Assembly: GCA_003342815.1 (NCBI GenBank)
Contig: PTEX01000196.1
Span: 916,217-980,216 of the forward strand
From: Eudromia elegans
Lineage: Eukaryota; Chordata; Aves; Tinamiformes; Tinamidae
Direction of reading: 5' to 3'
Length of the DNA: 64,000 nt
The translations under genes were made by a program, and so were the position numbers. Positions 49,056 through 62,600 of this stretch are shown piece by piece. Each line of letters opens with the position of its first letter. The stretch's first letter is position 1. Below the pieces are notes generated by a model, which saw only the letters and a list, made by a program, of their open reading frames with translations, was not told the origin of the DNA and did not search any database.

Positions 49056-49131
49056 TTACTTGTACCTCTTTCTTGTACTTGTACTTATTACTTGTTACTT
49101 GTACCTCTTTCTTGTACTTGTACTTATTACT
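49056..49131 (+). repeat. Perfect 39-bp tandem duplication built from ACTTGT motifs
   Basis: Unit 1 (49056-49094) starts TTACTTGTACCTCTTTCTTG. The second copy begins at 49095 and is identical over all 37 bases before the match ends at 49131. The unit itself contains shorter TACTTGTACTT repeats. Perfect identity in intronic DNA indicates a recent event. Confidence 0.9.
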
Positions 49132-52100
49132 CTCTTTTTTAGTATTCCGTGAGTCGTAATAGAATAAGCAAGTCCTCAAGACGGGTTGTGCTTTGGGGCA
49201 AGTTGTTATGGGTATGGGGTTTTTTTGGACACAGCTGTTCTGTATGAAATAGGAAAGGGCATCTTTCTTCCATTTAGTTATTAGTTTGCATAATGCCATT
49301 TTGTACAATAAGAGTAGAAAATTATTTATCTCCAACTCCCAAAGGAGACTAGCTCCAGTGAGACAACTTTGCAGGAGAACAGCAGTCATTCTAGTCATTC
49401 TGCAGGACAGCAGCAGAACTGATTACAAAGCACTGGCTTCCAGGTCGCATTACTCTTTTTTAACAAAGTAGCTAAAGTAGTTCTTTTCAAATACAGCTAG
49501 ATTTCCAAGTCAATGTATGTCAGTAGGATTATAGACATATCATAGATGAGAAAATGAACACAGTGAAGTTCAAACAGCTGTCCAAATGTTACGCTCTAAA
49601 GAATTCATCATTGGGAAATCATGTTGAAATGCATTATTTAAGGTTAATGCACCTACATAACAAATCTCAGTAATTTCTGGTGAGCTACTGCCAGGCATAC
49701 TTTTTTTTTTACAGCCAGAATAGTAGTTCAAACTTACTTTACACCACTTAAAAAAAAAAAAAAAAGCTAAATAAATCTCAAAAAATACACAGAAGTTTTC
49801 CAAGAACTCACCTGCAAATTAAATTGATTGATCAAGCTGTGAGGCTTTGGTTCTCACTCACTGCAAAAACACCTGGTCCTTTTCCAGATGAATGAAAGCA
49901 GCCAGAGATAAAGAGAGGAAAAAGTGCTCACACATCTCTGGCTGGCTGCATACTTCTAAGTGAAAATACGACTGCATTAGAACTAAACTGATCTCAATCA
50001 TCTTCCTTTTCCACCAAAAAGATTGCCTCTTACATCTGACAAATGTCCTCTTGTGTCTCTTTTCTCCTTCTTTTCCCCTCTCTCTACAGATCTGTGAAGC
50101 TGTGGGTGAGTGATGTCACTTTTGGTCGAATGTCCTGAAAAGATGAAAGTGTTTGCCTTAAGGAAACCATGTTCTATTACACTGAATCCGTTCACTTTTT
50201 TTCTATTGTGCTTTGCAACTTGCAAGAGCTGTCTCTGCAGACAATAAGATTTTCACTCTGCAGGGTCATTTAAGCTATAACATCTGTCAGTGTTGGCACT
50301 TGAGAGATTTAATACAGAGAAAGTTGCAAAGCAATCATTTAAGCAGCAAAAAAGCAGAGCAGGCTAGTCATTAACATGTTCAACTTTTTGAAATTTATTT
50401 TTCTTTAAAAAAGCAATATGTGTAATATAACAGTAACCAACGGATCAAGCAATAAGTTGATGGGAAATTTTAAAAATACATACTTTCTGTCTGATTTTTA
50501 TTTGACAAACCTAATAGGAAAACAACAGGATAAAATTCTGTTTAATCATTCTATTTGACAATTCAAGTCATCAGTCAATGATTTCAAGAAAAGTCAATAA
50601 ATTCTAAAGATGAAACGTTAGGAAACTATCCCAATTCTGCTGATTTTATAGAAGCTGTTATTAAAGTACTTGAACTATGCTAAGAAATAGAGGCATTATT
50701 CTGGAATTTTGGGAAGACCAAATTGATGTGTACAAAAATCACTGCTGGATCAGGAGCCTAGAGAAAAACGATATTCTGATTTTAAGAGCAACGGGATGCT
50801 TTTAAAGAAACATCATGAGAGCACACAATTAACAACTTACTGACGTATATGACTATAAGTATATGACTATAGCACATAATAATTTATATGATCCTTTCGT
50901 CCTCTGCAGATTTTCTGTCTCTGTTTTAATGCATTATCATTTGCATGTAAAAAAAATTGGGAAATAAAGGTACAATTTTGTAGATCCCATTCGAAGCCAC
51001 AGAAATAACTGCATAAACAAATAAAAACATGTTATCATAAAACTAGAGGAAAATAACAGGAAAGAAAGCAAATATTATACCCAAATAAATACAAGTAGAG
51101 GGAAAAAGAAGAGAAGGATTGAAAAGAAAGGAAATGATTAAAAGTAGAAGTGAAATATGCCTACTCAGACTAGGAAAGAAGAGCTGAAGAATAATACGGG
51201 AATTAGAATTACAGATATGCTGCTGTATTTAGAAAAATCTATAGTACCATCGTAAAGACAGGCTATTTTTTTACTTTTTTGTTCTTTTCATTTTTTTTCC
51301 AATGCTATATTGCAGAGTTTATTTTGAATAAAAGCGAGTGACAGGTAAAATGCTCTCTTGGTTTTTCTTTATTTGTTTGCTTTCTTTTTGCTCTTATAGT
51401 TGCCATATATGCTAAAATTCTTCCCAGGTCTCATTTAAAAAACAAAAATCTGGAGGGTCTCTTATCCATTTTGAATGTCTTGTCAATTCTGATTGGCCTA
51501 ATGCTGTCCCACAAATTAAGAATGCATACTCTTAAGGGAAACAGACATATTTCTATATAAACATTACAAGAGATTGCAAACAGTAGAATTTCACGCCCTG
51601 AAAATCATAGGATTTAACTGAGTTATTGAGACTGCTGCAAAGTAAAGGATAAAAAAAGAATGCATCTGTAATTTCTTATTCTGCCTCACAAAATATTGTC
51701 TCCCCTGTTTCATTTGTTAAGGTTCAAAGCAAGCTGTTCAGTGCTAAGGGAAAAAAAAAGTGTATTGCAACTACTCTCCTATGTCCTATCATGTCTTCTT
51801 CCTTAACTATACACAAATCTCCTATTAAGACGTTTCTGACTGCCCTCTCTTGTGCACAAAAAAAGCAAGATCTCCTCAGTGATGCTTTATTTTTCTTTTT
51901 TTCTCTGGTGTAGACTCCATATGTTCCTAGTATGAACCTGAAGATGTAAGGGAAATCCCCGCCTGGACTCCACTCTTTCTAAATCAGCATATAAAGTCCC
52001 CAACAGCTACAGATTGTGGAGGTAAAGAGATGGTGCTGAAGACCTGATACTCATACTATGTGTGTTTTGGGGGAGGTTATTCTAAACTAGCTCAAGTCTG

Positions 52101-53359
52101 ATCCTAAGAACTGAGGACTATTTAGCCCACTTCCCACTGAATTCCAAATTCTAGAAGATACCATGTGTGTTACTAGAAATAAAAAAGAAAAATAAAGGTA
52201 TTCATTTTTTTTCTTCCATATAACCCAAATAATAATTAGTTTTTTTGAAAGAATGTACTAGCTTGTAAGCCTCAAAAGACTTGTATCATAAAGAATGCAC
52301 AGCTACAAGAAAAGATGGGGCTTGCAGCATAGAGATATGTGCTGAAATCTATTAACTGTAAATCTCTTTGAAAAGATAATAAAATGGACTCATAATAAAA
52401 GTAGACATAACTATTCATTATGCTGGAGGTGTATGAGCAAACTAAAATAAACAGAAATCTGGCAGATTCTTGTAACTCTATAGAAAACTTTTACTTACAG
52501 AAAGATGAAAGTATTTGTCAATGCATTCAATAACTTGTCAATGATTTAAATATTTTCTACATCTCACAAAGGCTCTAGAAAAGTAACTAAATAAGTAGTC
52601 TCTCAAACATTTTAGGATCATATCAGAAACAATCCTGGAAATTACAAGTCTACAGCCTCATAAGAGGGGATTTGGGAACAAGATATGTGGCATAGAATTA
52701 ATTCTTCATAATCACTGTGTGGATATTTAAGACTTAACACATCTAGACCACAAATATAAGTAGCAAAATATAACATCACAGCAGTCTACAACTGCTCTGT
52801 TTTTCTCCTTTCTTTTCCGCTGTCTATGCCTGAGAATAAAAATAGATGTGAAACATATATTCTTGTAATAAAAGCATAAATGAAGAATTGTATATACTAG
52901 GTTATATTAGGAATATTTTACTTTACTGTTATTACTCCTTGCTGGATTTGTTTCTGTGAGTAATAGAAACAAATTTTCTTCTATTTGTTATGAAGATGAC
53001 AACAGATATATATTTTAATATATTTTAGATGGAATACCTGATTTTTTTCTCCAGGTTCTGAGGCATTGAGCATCTCTTGGGTGATTTCTCCAAAATCTCT
53101 ACTAGCCTTTCATAAACAGTTATATAAGAAATCCTCACTTTAACAGATGACTTCATTAGGAATAGTTCTACAACCCGCAGAACCAAATACTTTTGATGAG
53201 TTTCAAAATGTCTCAGTGAAATCATTTGACAGTAACTTAAAAGAACATGACATTGAACACCGGTTCATGATTATTTGTAGATTCAGCCAGTAGCAGAAGC
53301 TCAATGCGTGGTGTATCAATAGCAGGACGTGCCCATTGCAGCAAGATGAACTTCATATT

Positions 53360-53384
53360 AAAAAAAAAAAAAAAAAAAAAAAAA
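53360..53384 (+). repeat. A25 homopolymer
   Basis: This is the longest homopolymer in the window. No SINE or retrocopy body is visible upstream, and CR1 elements here do not end in poly-A. Confidence 0.85.
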
Positions 53385-56300
53385 GTGTCAAGGCAAACTG
53401 CAGAGATTTTGTCAAGTTGGATGATCACACATTTTAACAGATTTTGTCCTTTGTAGCTGAAGTAACGAAAACCCTCTAAACAGTGAAGAGCAGTTTGAGC
53501 CAATAAAGTGCCATCTACTTATAACACAGAAAGTAGGTAGCCAAACCAAATGTGCATGCGCTTCCATACAAATATAAAATAAGAGAGCTTGAATGAATTA
53601 GAACTGAATATGGATTTAGAAATGACATACCAGAATCATGCTGGAAAGAAAATAATCAGTGGGATACTGTATTTTCAAACTACAAAGTACAAACAAAAAA
53701 CACAGGAAACACAGCTAGAGAAATGCTGCCGTAAGCTAACATTCCAATCAGATGAATTAAATATACTAACAAGTAACAACTGTATGGATTAAAATTTACT
53801 ACTTAAATAAGAAAAGCATATTAATAGAGCAATAATATCATACTTGAGAACAATAAAAAGAGGGAATATCCTTCACTTAGGAGTTCCCCAAGAGGCTCTC
53901 ACTGTGAATACCCTTCCATAGAAAATCTACAAGTCTTTAATTTCAGAAAGCAGAACTACACAAAATGAAGATGCTTGCGGGAACAGTGTCAATTAATAGA
54001 AACTGTAAGAAGGGTATTATCCTGGCCAGACACATGGAGATGATTTATAGGCATGCTACTTCTCACCTTCCCCTGCAAATTTATCACTGCTATTTAATAG
54101 CAGAGTAAACAGTATTATAGAAAACAAAGCTATTCCTCAAGAAGCTAACAAACACACACACAAAAAAGCACACAAAAAGTGTATAACTTTGATATGGTGA
54201 ATGTAGAAGTGAATAAGATTCCTCTGTTCCCCCACCTCATTCAAAACCATCCCAATGGCATAAAAAAAATTAATAAGTTCTCCTGTCAAAAATAGAGCAG
54301 AATGCCTGTATGCAATAAACAAATGGAATTTTCATGATGCATGAAGGAGGTCTTAGAGGTTCCCACTGCTCAAATTCTTCTTTATAACGGTCACATCTGG
54401 CTGTTAGGGATATTTGTTGTAGGTTGACCTAGCAGTAAAAGAAGTTCTCACAAATCCCAAACCATGATATCAAGCCCAGGTTAAGCATTACTGCAAGCCC
54501 AAGATAGACATTCCTGATCTACTGACATTTTGCTGGGCAAACTTGTAAAAAATATGAACAACAGAATTTGTGTAAAAACAAACAAATAGTATGGTCAGGA
54601 AAAAGTGAAGACAGTGCTTTTAGTACAAGGATACCTCTAGAAGTAAAAATGCAGTTTTAATTTTACATTATTTTAAGTACCTCTAGAACTCAAGATGCAA
54701 TATAAAGTCTGTAATCAGAGGACTAAACTCTTCTGCTAGTCATGGCACACAATCTCAGTTACTTACATGTCTACATGCAAGTCAAAGTGATAGTAAGGTT
54801 TCTGCCTTAATGGGTTAGGGTTTCCACGCAATAATCTGAAATATGAGTTACTGCAGCTATGTAGCTTAAATAGTCAGATTTTTGTGTTGAGTAGCAAATA
54901 AAGCATCTATTTCTATGGTCAGAATAAGCTAGGCACAAGATCTGAGACAAAGATTGAGACTAAAGCATTAAAAATAAGTCTAAATAATTTTATACATGCT
55001 AATAAATATTTTTAATTGTGTTAAGATTACATAAAATGTATACAGTTCTATCCTAGGCTGATAGCGATGGAAAGTGAGGAATTTTGCAGCACAAGGCACT
55101 GTAAAGTTAGTTCAGTATATGGAGTAAATCAAGTAATCACATTTTTGCCTACCTAAATTACTCAAGTAGGTTCAGCTGATTACAGGCCCTTCCAACTGCT
55201 AAGCAAATGCTGTCTTTTACCTCAAAAGCAGTAAATTTTCACTTCTGTAGCAGGCAAAATTATTCCTCTCAGTCTATAAAGTGTAACCATGCTTCCAAAA
55301 GGACCAACATATCTAAAATGCAACCTGCACATATAATTGCACAATTAGCTAAACTTGTCTCTTATTCTGTTCGGTAAGACACCAAGGCAGTAACACCTGT
55401 ATTACCTTACAGCTCACTACTGCCCTTCTGTGTGTGCTTCTAGGGGATGCTGTCAGTTCTGGGTTTTTAATAATTCGTATACAAACAATAGGGAATGGTA
55501 TTTTGACTAATCGACACATGGCTGATGACAGGAAAGGAACACAGGAATAAGTAAGTGGATCAGTAATCCAATGTTGCAATGCAAATCTTTGGTGAAAAGC
55601 ATTACATAATTTAATGAGACAGTTTGTTTAGGAGTTAGATTTCTTCATACAGTCCAGAACAGAAAACGGGCCACCTAACATGGTTCAAAGGTACTTGTCC
55701 TAAGGCTGATCGGCGCTTTTGCATGACCTGTGAATGGCACATGCTGCAAAGACAACTCCAGTTGAAGTCTGAAAATAGTTCAGTCACGTTAGCCCAGTTC
55801 TGCATGAAAGACTTGAAAATATCCCTTAAGAGTGTTTATCTTCTGGATGCAATGCTGTGCTGCTCTGGATGCTTCCCCTCTTGCTTCTCTCCTGTGCCTG
55901 CCAGAGAGCTGATAAAGTGTTCTAGTAACTCATTTGACCAAAACTGACCTAGTAAAAATGAGCGTTTGTTTGGGGGATCAGTTCTCTGAATCATTAAGTA
56001 CACAAGAGAGCAAGAAAAGAGTGGTAGGCACAGAAGGTTGGACTAGAAAGGAGGCACCCACTTCAGTGGGCTTCAGCTAAGGAGAAACTGTGTCATTAGG
56101 ATCCTAAGTAGCTTAGGCGGTTTAGAAAATTTTCCCCACTCTACAAATAATCTTGCTTTTCAAAACTATGTACCTTGTAGATGCTTTTCAGCAGTAAGCA
56201 ATGTGAGATGTACTGCTGCATGGAAACCTTCTCCAGCTGGCTAAATTAATATGGCCAGATGCCACAAATGCTCCTATTAAGTAATAAAATGTTGGCCCTT

Positions 56301-56766
56301 TTTACTTTCCAGGAGGAGGTTAGTGACAACTATAAAGCTGCTTACTTGAAGGTTGTATTTAAGTTCCAACTGCAGAAGACCTATAAAAGAACTTCAAATA
56401 TCAAGATTATTTAACACTACAGAATCAAAACAGAAAGATGAAAACAGTATTCTATGCTAACTCTCAACTCTGACAAGAATATCCACTTGAAAAGTACAGC
56501 CCAGCCTCTTTTTTGAAATGATAATAAACCTGGTGTTCTGAACCCTGCAGCACTTTAATTAGAGATTTGATCACCTGGACATAGTACCCATGACCACTGT
56601 GGGAAGGAGCAGGAGAGAATTACCTCCAAACCCTAGAGAAATACCAACTATGAAGCACGTGCTGCATTTGCCCATTACCACTCTTGTTACCTATGGACGA
56701 AGAAAGTTGGGATCCATATCAGTGGAACCATGGTCCATTAGAACATACTTTTGAAAGGTCCTAAAC

Positions 56767-58595
56767 ATAGAATCATAGAAACACAGAATCACAGAATCAT
56801 AGAATGCTTAAGCTTGGAAGGGACCTCTAGAGGTCATCTAGTCCAACTCCCCTGCACATGCAGCATCACCTAGAGCAGGTGGCACAGGGTGGCGTCCAAG
56901 CAGTTTTGGAAGATCTCCAGAGAAGGAAACTCCACAACCTCTCTCAACTACCTGTTCCAGGGCTCTGTCACCCTCACTGTTAAGATTTTTTTCCTTAAGT
57001 TCCTGCAGAACTTTTGATGCTTCAGTTTGCGGTCATTTCCTTTAGCCCTATCACTGGCCACCACTGACAAGAGGCTGGTCCCATCCTCCTTATTCTCTTC
57101 CTTAAGGTATTTATATACACTAATTAGATCCCCTCTCAGTCTTCTCTTCTTCAGGCTGAACAGGCCCAGCTCTCTCAGCCTTTGTTCATAGGGCAGATGT
57201 TCTAGGCTCCTGATCATCCTTCTAGCCCTGCGCTGGACTCTCTCTAGCAGCTCCACATCCCTCTTGCACTGGGGAGCCCAGAACTGCACTCAGTACTCCA
57301 AGCGTGGCTGCACCGGGACTGTGTAGAGGGGAATGATCACCTCCCTCAACCTGCTGGAGACGCTCTGCTTAAAGCACCTCAGGATCTCATTGTCCTTCTT
57401 GGCCACAAGGGCACACTGCTGCCTCATGGTCAACTTGTCGTCCACCATGACGCCCAGGTCCCTCTCTGCAGGGCTGCTCTCCAGAAGGTCAGTCCCCAGC
57501 CTGTAGGCATGTCTAGGGTTATTCCTGCCCAGGAGCAGGACCCTGCACTTGCCCTTGTTGAACTTCATGAGGTTTCTCTCTGCCCAGTTGTCCAGTCTGT
57601 CCAGGTCCGTCTGGATCGCAGTTCAGTCCTCAGAGCTATCAGCTGCTCCTCCCAGTTTGGTATCATCAACAAACTTGCTGAGGGAGCACTCCATCCCTTC
57701 ATCCAGGTCGTTAATGAATAAATTGAATAGGACCGGACCAAGGACTGACCCCTGGGGGACACCACTAACCACAGGCCTTCAATTGGACTCTACAGCACTG
57801 ACCACTACCCTCTGAGCCCTGCCATCCAGCCAATTCCTAATCCACCTCACTGTCCACTCATCTATCCCATACTTGCAGAGCTTACCCAGGAGGATGCTGT
57901 GAGGGATGGTGCCAAAAGCTTTACTGAAGATAGATGACATCCACTACTCTGCCCTCATCTATCCAGCCAGTCACACTGTCAAAGCAGGCTATTGAGTTAG
58001 TCAAGCATGATTTCCCCTTGATGAACCCATGCTCGCTACTCCTGAGCACCTTCTTTTCCTCCATGTGCCTGGAGACAGCAGCCAGGATGAGCTGTTCCAT
58101 CACTTTTCCAGGGATGGAGGTCAGGCTCACTGGCCTGTAGTTGCCCAAGTCCTCCTTCTTACCTTTTTTGAAGACCAGGGTGACATTGGCTTTCGTCCAG
58201 TCCTTCAGCACCTCCTCCATTCTCCAGGACCTCTTAAAAATGATGGAGAGCGGCTTAGCTATGATATCTGCCAGCTCACACAGCACTCTGGGGTGCATCC
58301 CATCAGGGCCCTTGGATTTGTGGGTATCATGTTTCCTTAGGTGTTCTCTGACCAAATCTTCCCAATCTACACAGGGCACGTCTGCCTCTCTCCAGTCCTC
58401 CTCTCTTTTCCCTAGGACCTGGAATTCTAGATGGTTGCCCCTGATAAACACCGAAGCAAAGAAGCCATTCAGCAACTCTGCTTCTTCTGTCTTTTTCATA
58501 ACCAGGGCACCCATCCCATTCACCAGTGGACTCACCTTTTCCCTGAGCTTCCTTTTGCTGTTGATATATTTGAAGAAGTTTTTAAAGTTATGTTC
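56767..58595 (-). mobile_element. CR1 LINE, long 5'-truncated copy, minus strand
   Basis: The reversed tail at 56767-56802 has about five octamer-like units. Reading on the minus strand, the element starts in the ORF2 linker (NFKNFFKYINSKRKLREKVS), passes through the full RT and thumb regions and ends with the normal 3' end. It is the longest minus-strand CR1 in the window and lies in the sense orientation of ADCY1. Confidence 0.94.
56948..58535 (-). pseudogene. CR1 reverse transcriptase remnant in the 56767-58595 element
   Basis: The first piece (58535-57921, about 204 codons) is open from SPLVNGMGALVMKKTEEAEL through SKGPDGMHPRVLCELADIIA, VTLVFKKGKKEDLGNYRPVS and [20 protein letters not shown] frame change follows around DVIYL. 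Later pieces at 57568-57290 and 57289-56948 cover the thumb and C terminus ([20 protein letters not shown]). The catalytic box reads FVDD instead of FADD (near 57662-57685), and frames are broken, so it is inactive. Confidence 0.85.
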
Positions 58596-59349
58596 TGATA
58601 AAGTTGGGCAAACTTTTTTCCAGGTTCAGCAAAACAAAATAAGGAAGATATACTGATTGCAGAGGCAAGTGCTTGAGAGCTTCAAATATGCAGTCACGAA
58701 ACCGCAAGTGAGAAAGTAGAAGAAATGGTTACTAATAAACAAATGTTCATATCAATTCTCTAAGCTTATAAGTAGGTCAATAATCAGCCTGCTTTTAGGC
58801 ACTAAAGACATAAATTCAGACAGAAGAGAGCAGTACTGCCCAATACCTAGTTTTCATCTGAAGAAATCCAGACAGGAAAACAAAATCCAAGTATTTCAGA
58901 TGAACCATCTAACATGCATTGATAAAAACAGTGTTGGTAACAGCCAACTAGAAAACAAGCCAAGCCCACCATCACATTTTCTAGGTCCACCAGAACTATA
59001 CAGAAGATTAGGGAATGAATGAGCTCCTAGAGAGCCTGGACAGATGACCACCCACCACAGAGTTCTCTGAAAGTGTTAAAAGGTGAAACCATTAAACCTA
59101 CAGTTGCTAGCTGAGATAATTACGAAATAACAAAGCAATCAAGCTCAAAATCAATGTTTGCAGTAGTTACAGAACATTATCATGTAGTATTTTGATAAAA
59201 TTTGACAAAATTTTGATAAAATTTAAATAAGAAGTCTAGAAGAGGAGTACAAATATCTAACTTCTCTGGCAAAGATATGTCAGAAAGCTGCTATTCAGCA
59301 ATAGTTAGTTCAGCTGTCAAAGCATACAAATATCTTCATGGATGTTGTA

Positions 59350-59628
59350 AAGAAGGTAAGGTCAGACTATATTCAGAGGTTTTCAAAGATGGGATGAGAG
59401 AGGCAATGGCCACAAACTGAAATACGGACAGTTCCATCTGAAAATGAGGAAATTCTTCATTACTGTGAGGGTGAACAGACTGCCCAGAGAGGCTCTGGAG
59501 TCTCCTTCTCTGGAGATCTTCAAAACCCAACAGGACACAATCTGAAGTGCTGAAGGTGACCTTGCTTGAGCAGGGATGTTGGACTAGGGAATCTCCAGAG
59601 TCCCTTCCAAACTCAACCCTTCTGTTCA
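59350..59628 (+). mobile_element. CR1 LINE 3' fragment, diverged
   Basis: Plus-strand blocks match the ORF2 C terminus and 3' end: GGCAATGGCCACAAACTGAA, CTGCCCAGAGAGGCTCTGGA, GTCTCCTTCTCTGGAGATCT, and GTTGGACTAGGGAATCTCCA. The octamer tail is reduced to one decayed unit near 59620. It is only about 750 bases beyond the minus-strand element but in the opposite orientation. Confidence 0.85.
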
Positions 59629-62600
59629 TTTTATATTACATTTTGATGTTACCTGTAATGAAATATAATAATATATATATACAAGAATTGCACATTTTTA
59701 GTTTGATACAAAAAAACGAGTTATGCATTTGGCTTTTCCAATGAGATGAAATAGTTTCTGCACCCTGGTATCCAAGAGAGTTGACAGCTCTGACACTAGC
59801 AACAACACAGGCCAAATAGATCTAGCAGCTCAAATACCTCTTTGGATGTATTGGTTTGTTCCATCACGTGACTCTAATTAGCAATTCTGACAAATGAGAG
59901 AAAACAAATCCAACCAGCCACTAAGATAGACAGACTGGACCAGAGACACTCAGGCACAGGGCACTCTAGGCACTCTCAAGTAACTACTGAGAACAGCAGC
60001 ACAGCTTGCTCAGCACAACAGCTTGCATTAAGCTGGAAGAACAATCTGTAGGAAAAAATACGTAGGGTATACTCTGCTTCTACAACCCAAAAAAGATCCT
60101 GGTGGAGAAAAACACAAGCTAAAAGTTCAATCCCTAATTCAGCTACACTTCGAACCAACTGTGCTGCCTCAAGGGACGGAGACAGCGCTGCCTTTGTGAC
60201 TTTGCCTGCAGGTACCAACCTAGGCAGCCTGGACTAGCTCCAGCTGGGGGAAAAAAACTTTGCTCTTGGGTAGCTTGCTGCAGGCACCTTCTCATCTAGC
60301 ATTTGGTGAGATGAAAGGTGGCAATGAATTAGAACTCTTTTTTTTTCTATCAATTACTGGTTTCCATCTTCAAATTACAATATCTGTGGCTTGTGTAAGT
60401 CCCGGGGTTACAAAGCCTGCTAGAAAGAAAATATCTCACCTTTGGCTGGTATGTGGCAGGAGAGCTAGCTGGGGTAACGCTGGGGCATTTACACACATTG
60501 CTGTCTTTCAACAATGAGTTGCAAGACACTAGCTGTGAATAAAACAAAACTAAAAATCCAAATAGATTTGGTTACATACTATTCTGCATGGCCAAGTAAC
60601 GACAGTTGTGTTGATGATCCTATCATAGACATTGATACGTGTTCACGACTGAATCCTGAAGCTCTACTTTGAGACAAGATGTGTCAAAGGACCAAGACCA
60701 AAACTGGGTCAGAGAAAAAGAAGTGGGGCTAACCCTGTAACCCTGTCAAGAGATCCAAAATAGCACAGTACGAAATCCCTAGGAGATTAAATCCCTTTTA
60801 TCCCACATAGTTATCCCCTGTTACATAGTTGTTTTTAGTTATCTCTTTTCAAGCTGTAAAGGCTTAGATACTTTTCTGCGGAAATTAGGAGTCTGCCTGG
60901 GCGAAATACAATAATTAATAATTCTGAGTTATCTAAAATGCAAAATAGGCTGCCAGATATGTTCTATTAATGATCCTCTTTCAATTAAAAAAGTATTTTC
61001 CTTAAACTTTTTCTCTAAGAATGTAGGTCAGAGAACTGTGACTGTATTTCATTGATCAGATAACTGGAATATCTTAGCCTAGTTAAAAGAGTTTAAATTT
61101 AAACTTATTTCAAAAATAGTCCCTTGCAGAAAGACACATATAGCTAGAAAGATAGATAGGGATGTGTGTGTATAGTTGTGTTCCTAATTCTAATTCAGAA
61201 TGACCCCAAAATTAATTCCAAATATTATTATAATTTGAAAACACATTAATTTAACCTATGACTGCAACAGCCTTTGATCACTTCTTTTTACAACCCAAAC
61301 CAAATTGCCGTATTCCCATATCATATTGCTCAATCTTACTTTATGTAGCCAATCTTCCTCAGAACTGCCTTGGAAGCAAGAAAGAGGTGCTAACACTTTG
61401 AAGTTACTCCACACAAAATAGCCCTTGACAAGTTTCATTTCTTTATTTATTTTAACTATATGCTTGGCAATCCTTCACAGCAATAAGGATACATGTAACT
61501 CTATAAGTGTACCTCGCCTTCTGCACTCCTGCAATGACTCCCACCTTCCTGGAAACACATGCAAACCTCCTACATCCCGAATGCAGATGGCATTAATTAT
61601 TATAGAGAACCTAAATGTTTGCAATAGGAGTTTAGAGGATTCAGCATTTTGATCAAAATGTTTCTTCTTCAAATATTAGTAACAAAACAAATAAATAAAT
61701 AATAAAAGAGGTAGGATAACAAGTGTTTGTCAAACTAGAATCAGAAGTAACACATGTAAATTCATAACTTTCAAGCAGTTCTGCTTGAAATAATAGTTAC
61801 AAAAAGTTATTCAACAGTGTAATTAATGCCAAGTGATCTACCATAACATAAAATAAGGTCCAATTTTGATGCAGCAACTGTCCACTCATTTGAATGCATC
61901 ACAACCCTTAAGGACAACCTTGGCTTCTAATACTAGAACCCAAAGGATTTCTACTGAGAGTAAGAAGAGTAGATTGTGGTATAGTCTGTGGATTTTTGGA
62001 CTTGTGTTAGTTTTGCCATTGCATTTTGTAGTAACCATCTACTCAGACAAAGAAATGTAGGATGGAAAAATACATGTAATATAGTAACAAAAAAAATCAT
62101 ATAAAGATAATAAATTGCATGATTTTTTCCAGGGCTGGGGGAGTGGAATGGGATGCTATATCTTAAGAACATGGGCAAAAGGAAAATAAGTAATGTAGGG
62201 GGAAAGGATAGAAGAAGTAATAGGAGGAAAACAAGATGTGAATGGTACTTGGAGGCTATATGAAGGCAAAGAGCATTAGAGGCAGAAGATTGCTACTCAG
62301 TGCAGTCAGAGAGAGTTCAGTGAAAACCAGAGGAACTTCTATAAATGTCCTCATTTTCTCAGCTAATTCCTTTTGTTGCTTGCACTTTGCAATTTTGCTT
62401 CTTTTCCTTCATCCCCATCCTCATGTAAGCTTCACAATCAGGAGCAAGGGAGGACATCTCATCAGCTCTAGTCTCTCCTGTATGTGTTGTCTGTGTGTAT
62501 GTGTGAATGAGACAGTAAGAGGGGAAGGTTATAGTCTTGCAGAATTCTGACACTACATCTCAGCCCTTGTGTGGAGAAGGAAGCAAACATATTAAATACA

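Noticed and set aside
49030..49398. Open frame with Cys-Thr-Tyr or Tyr-Lys repeats
   Set aside because: The repeats are the translation of the 39-bp tandem duplication, not a protein domain.
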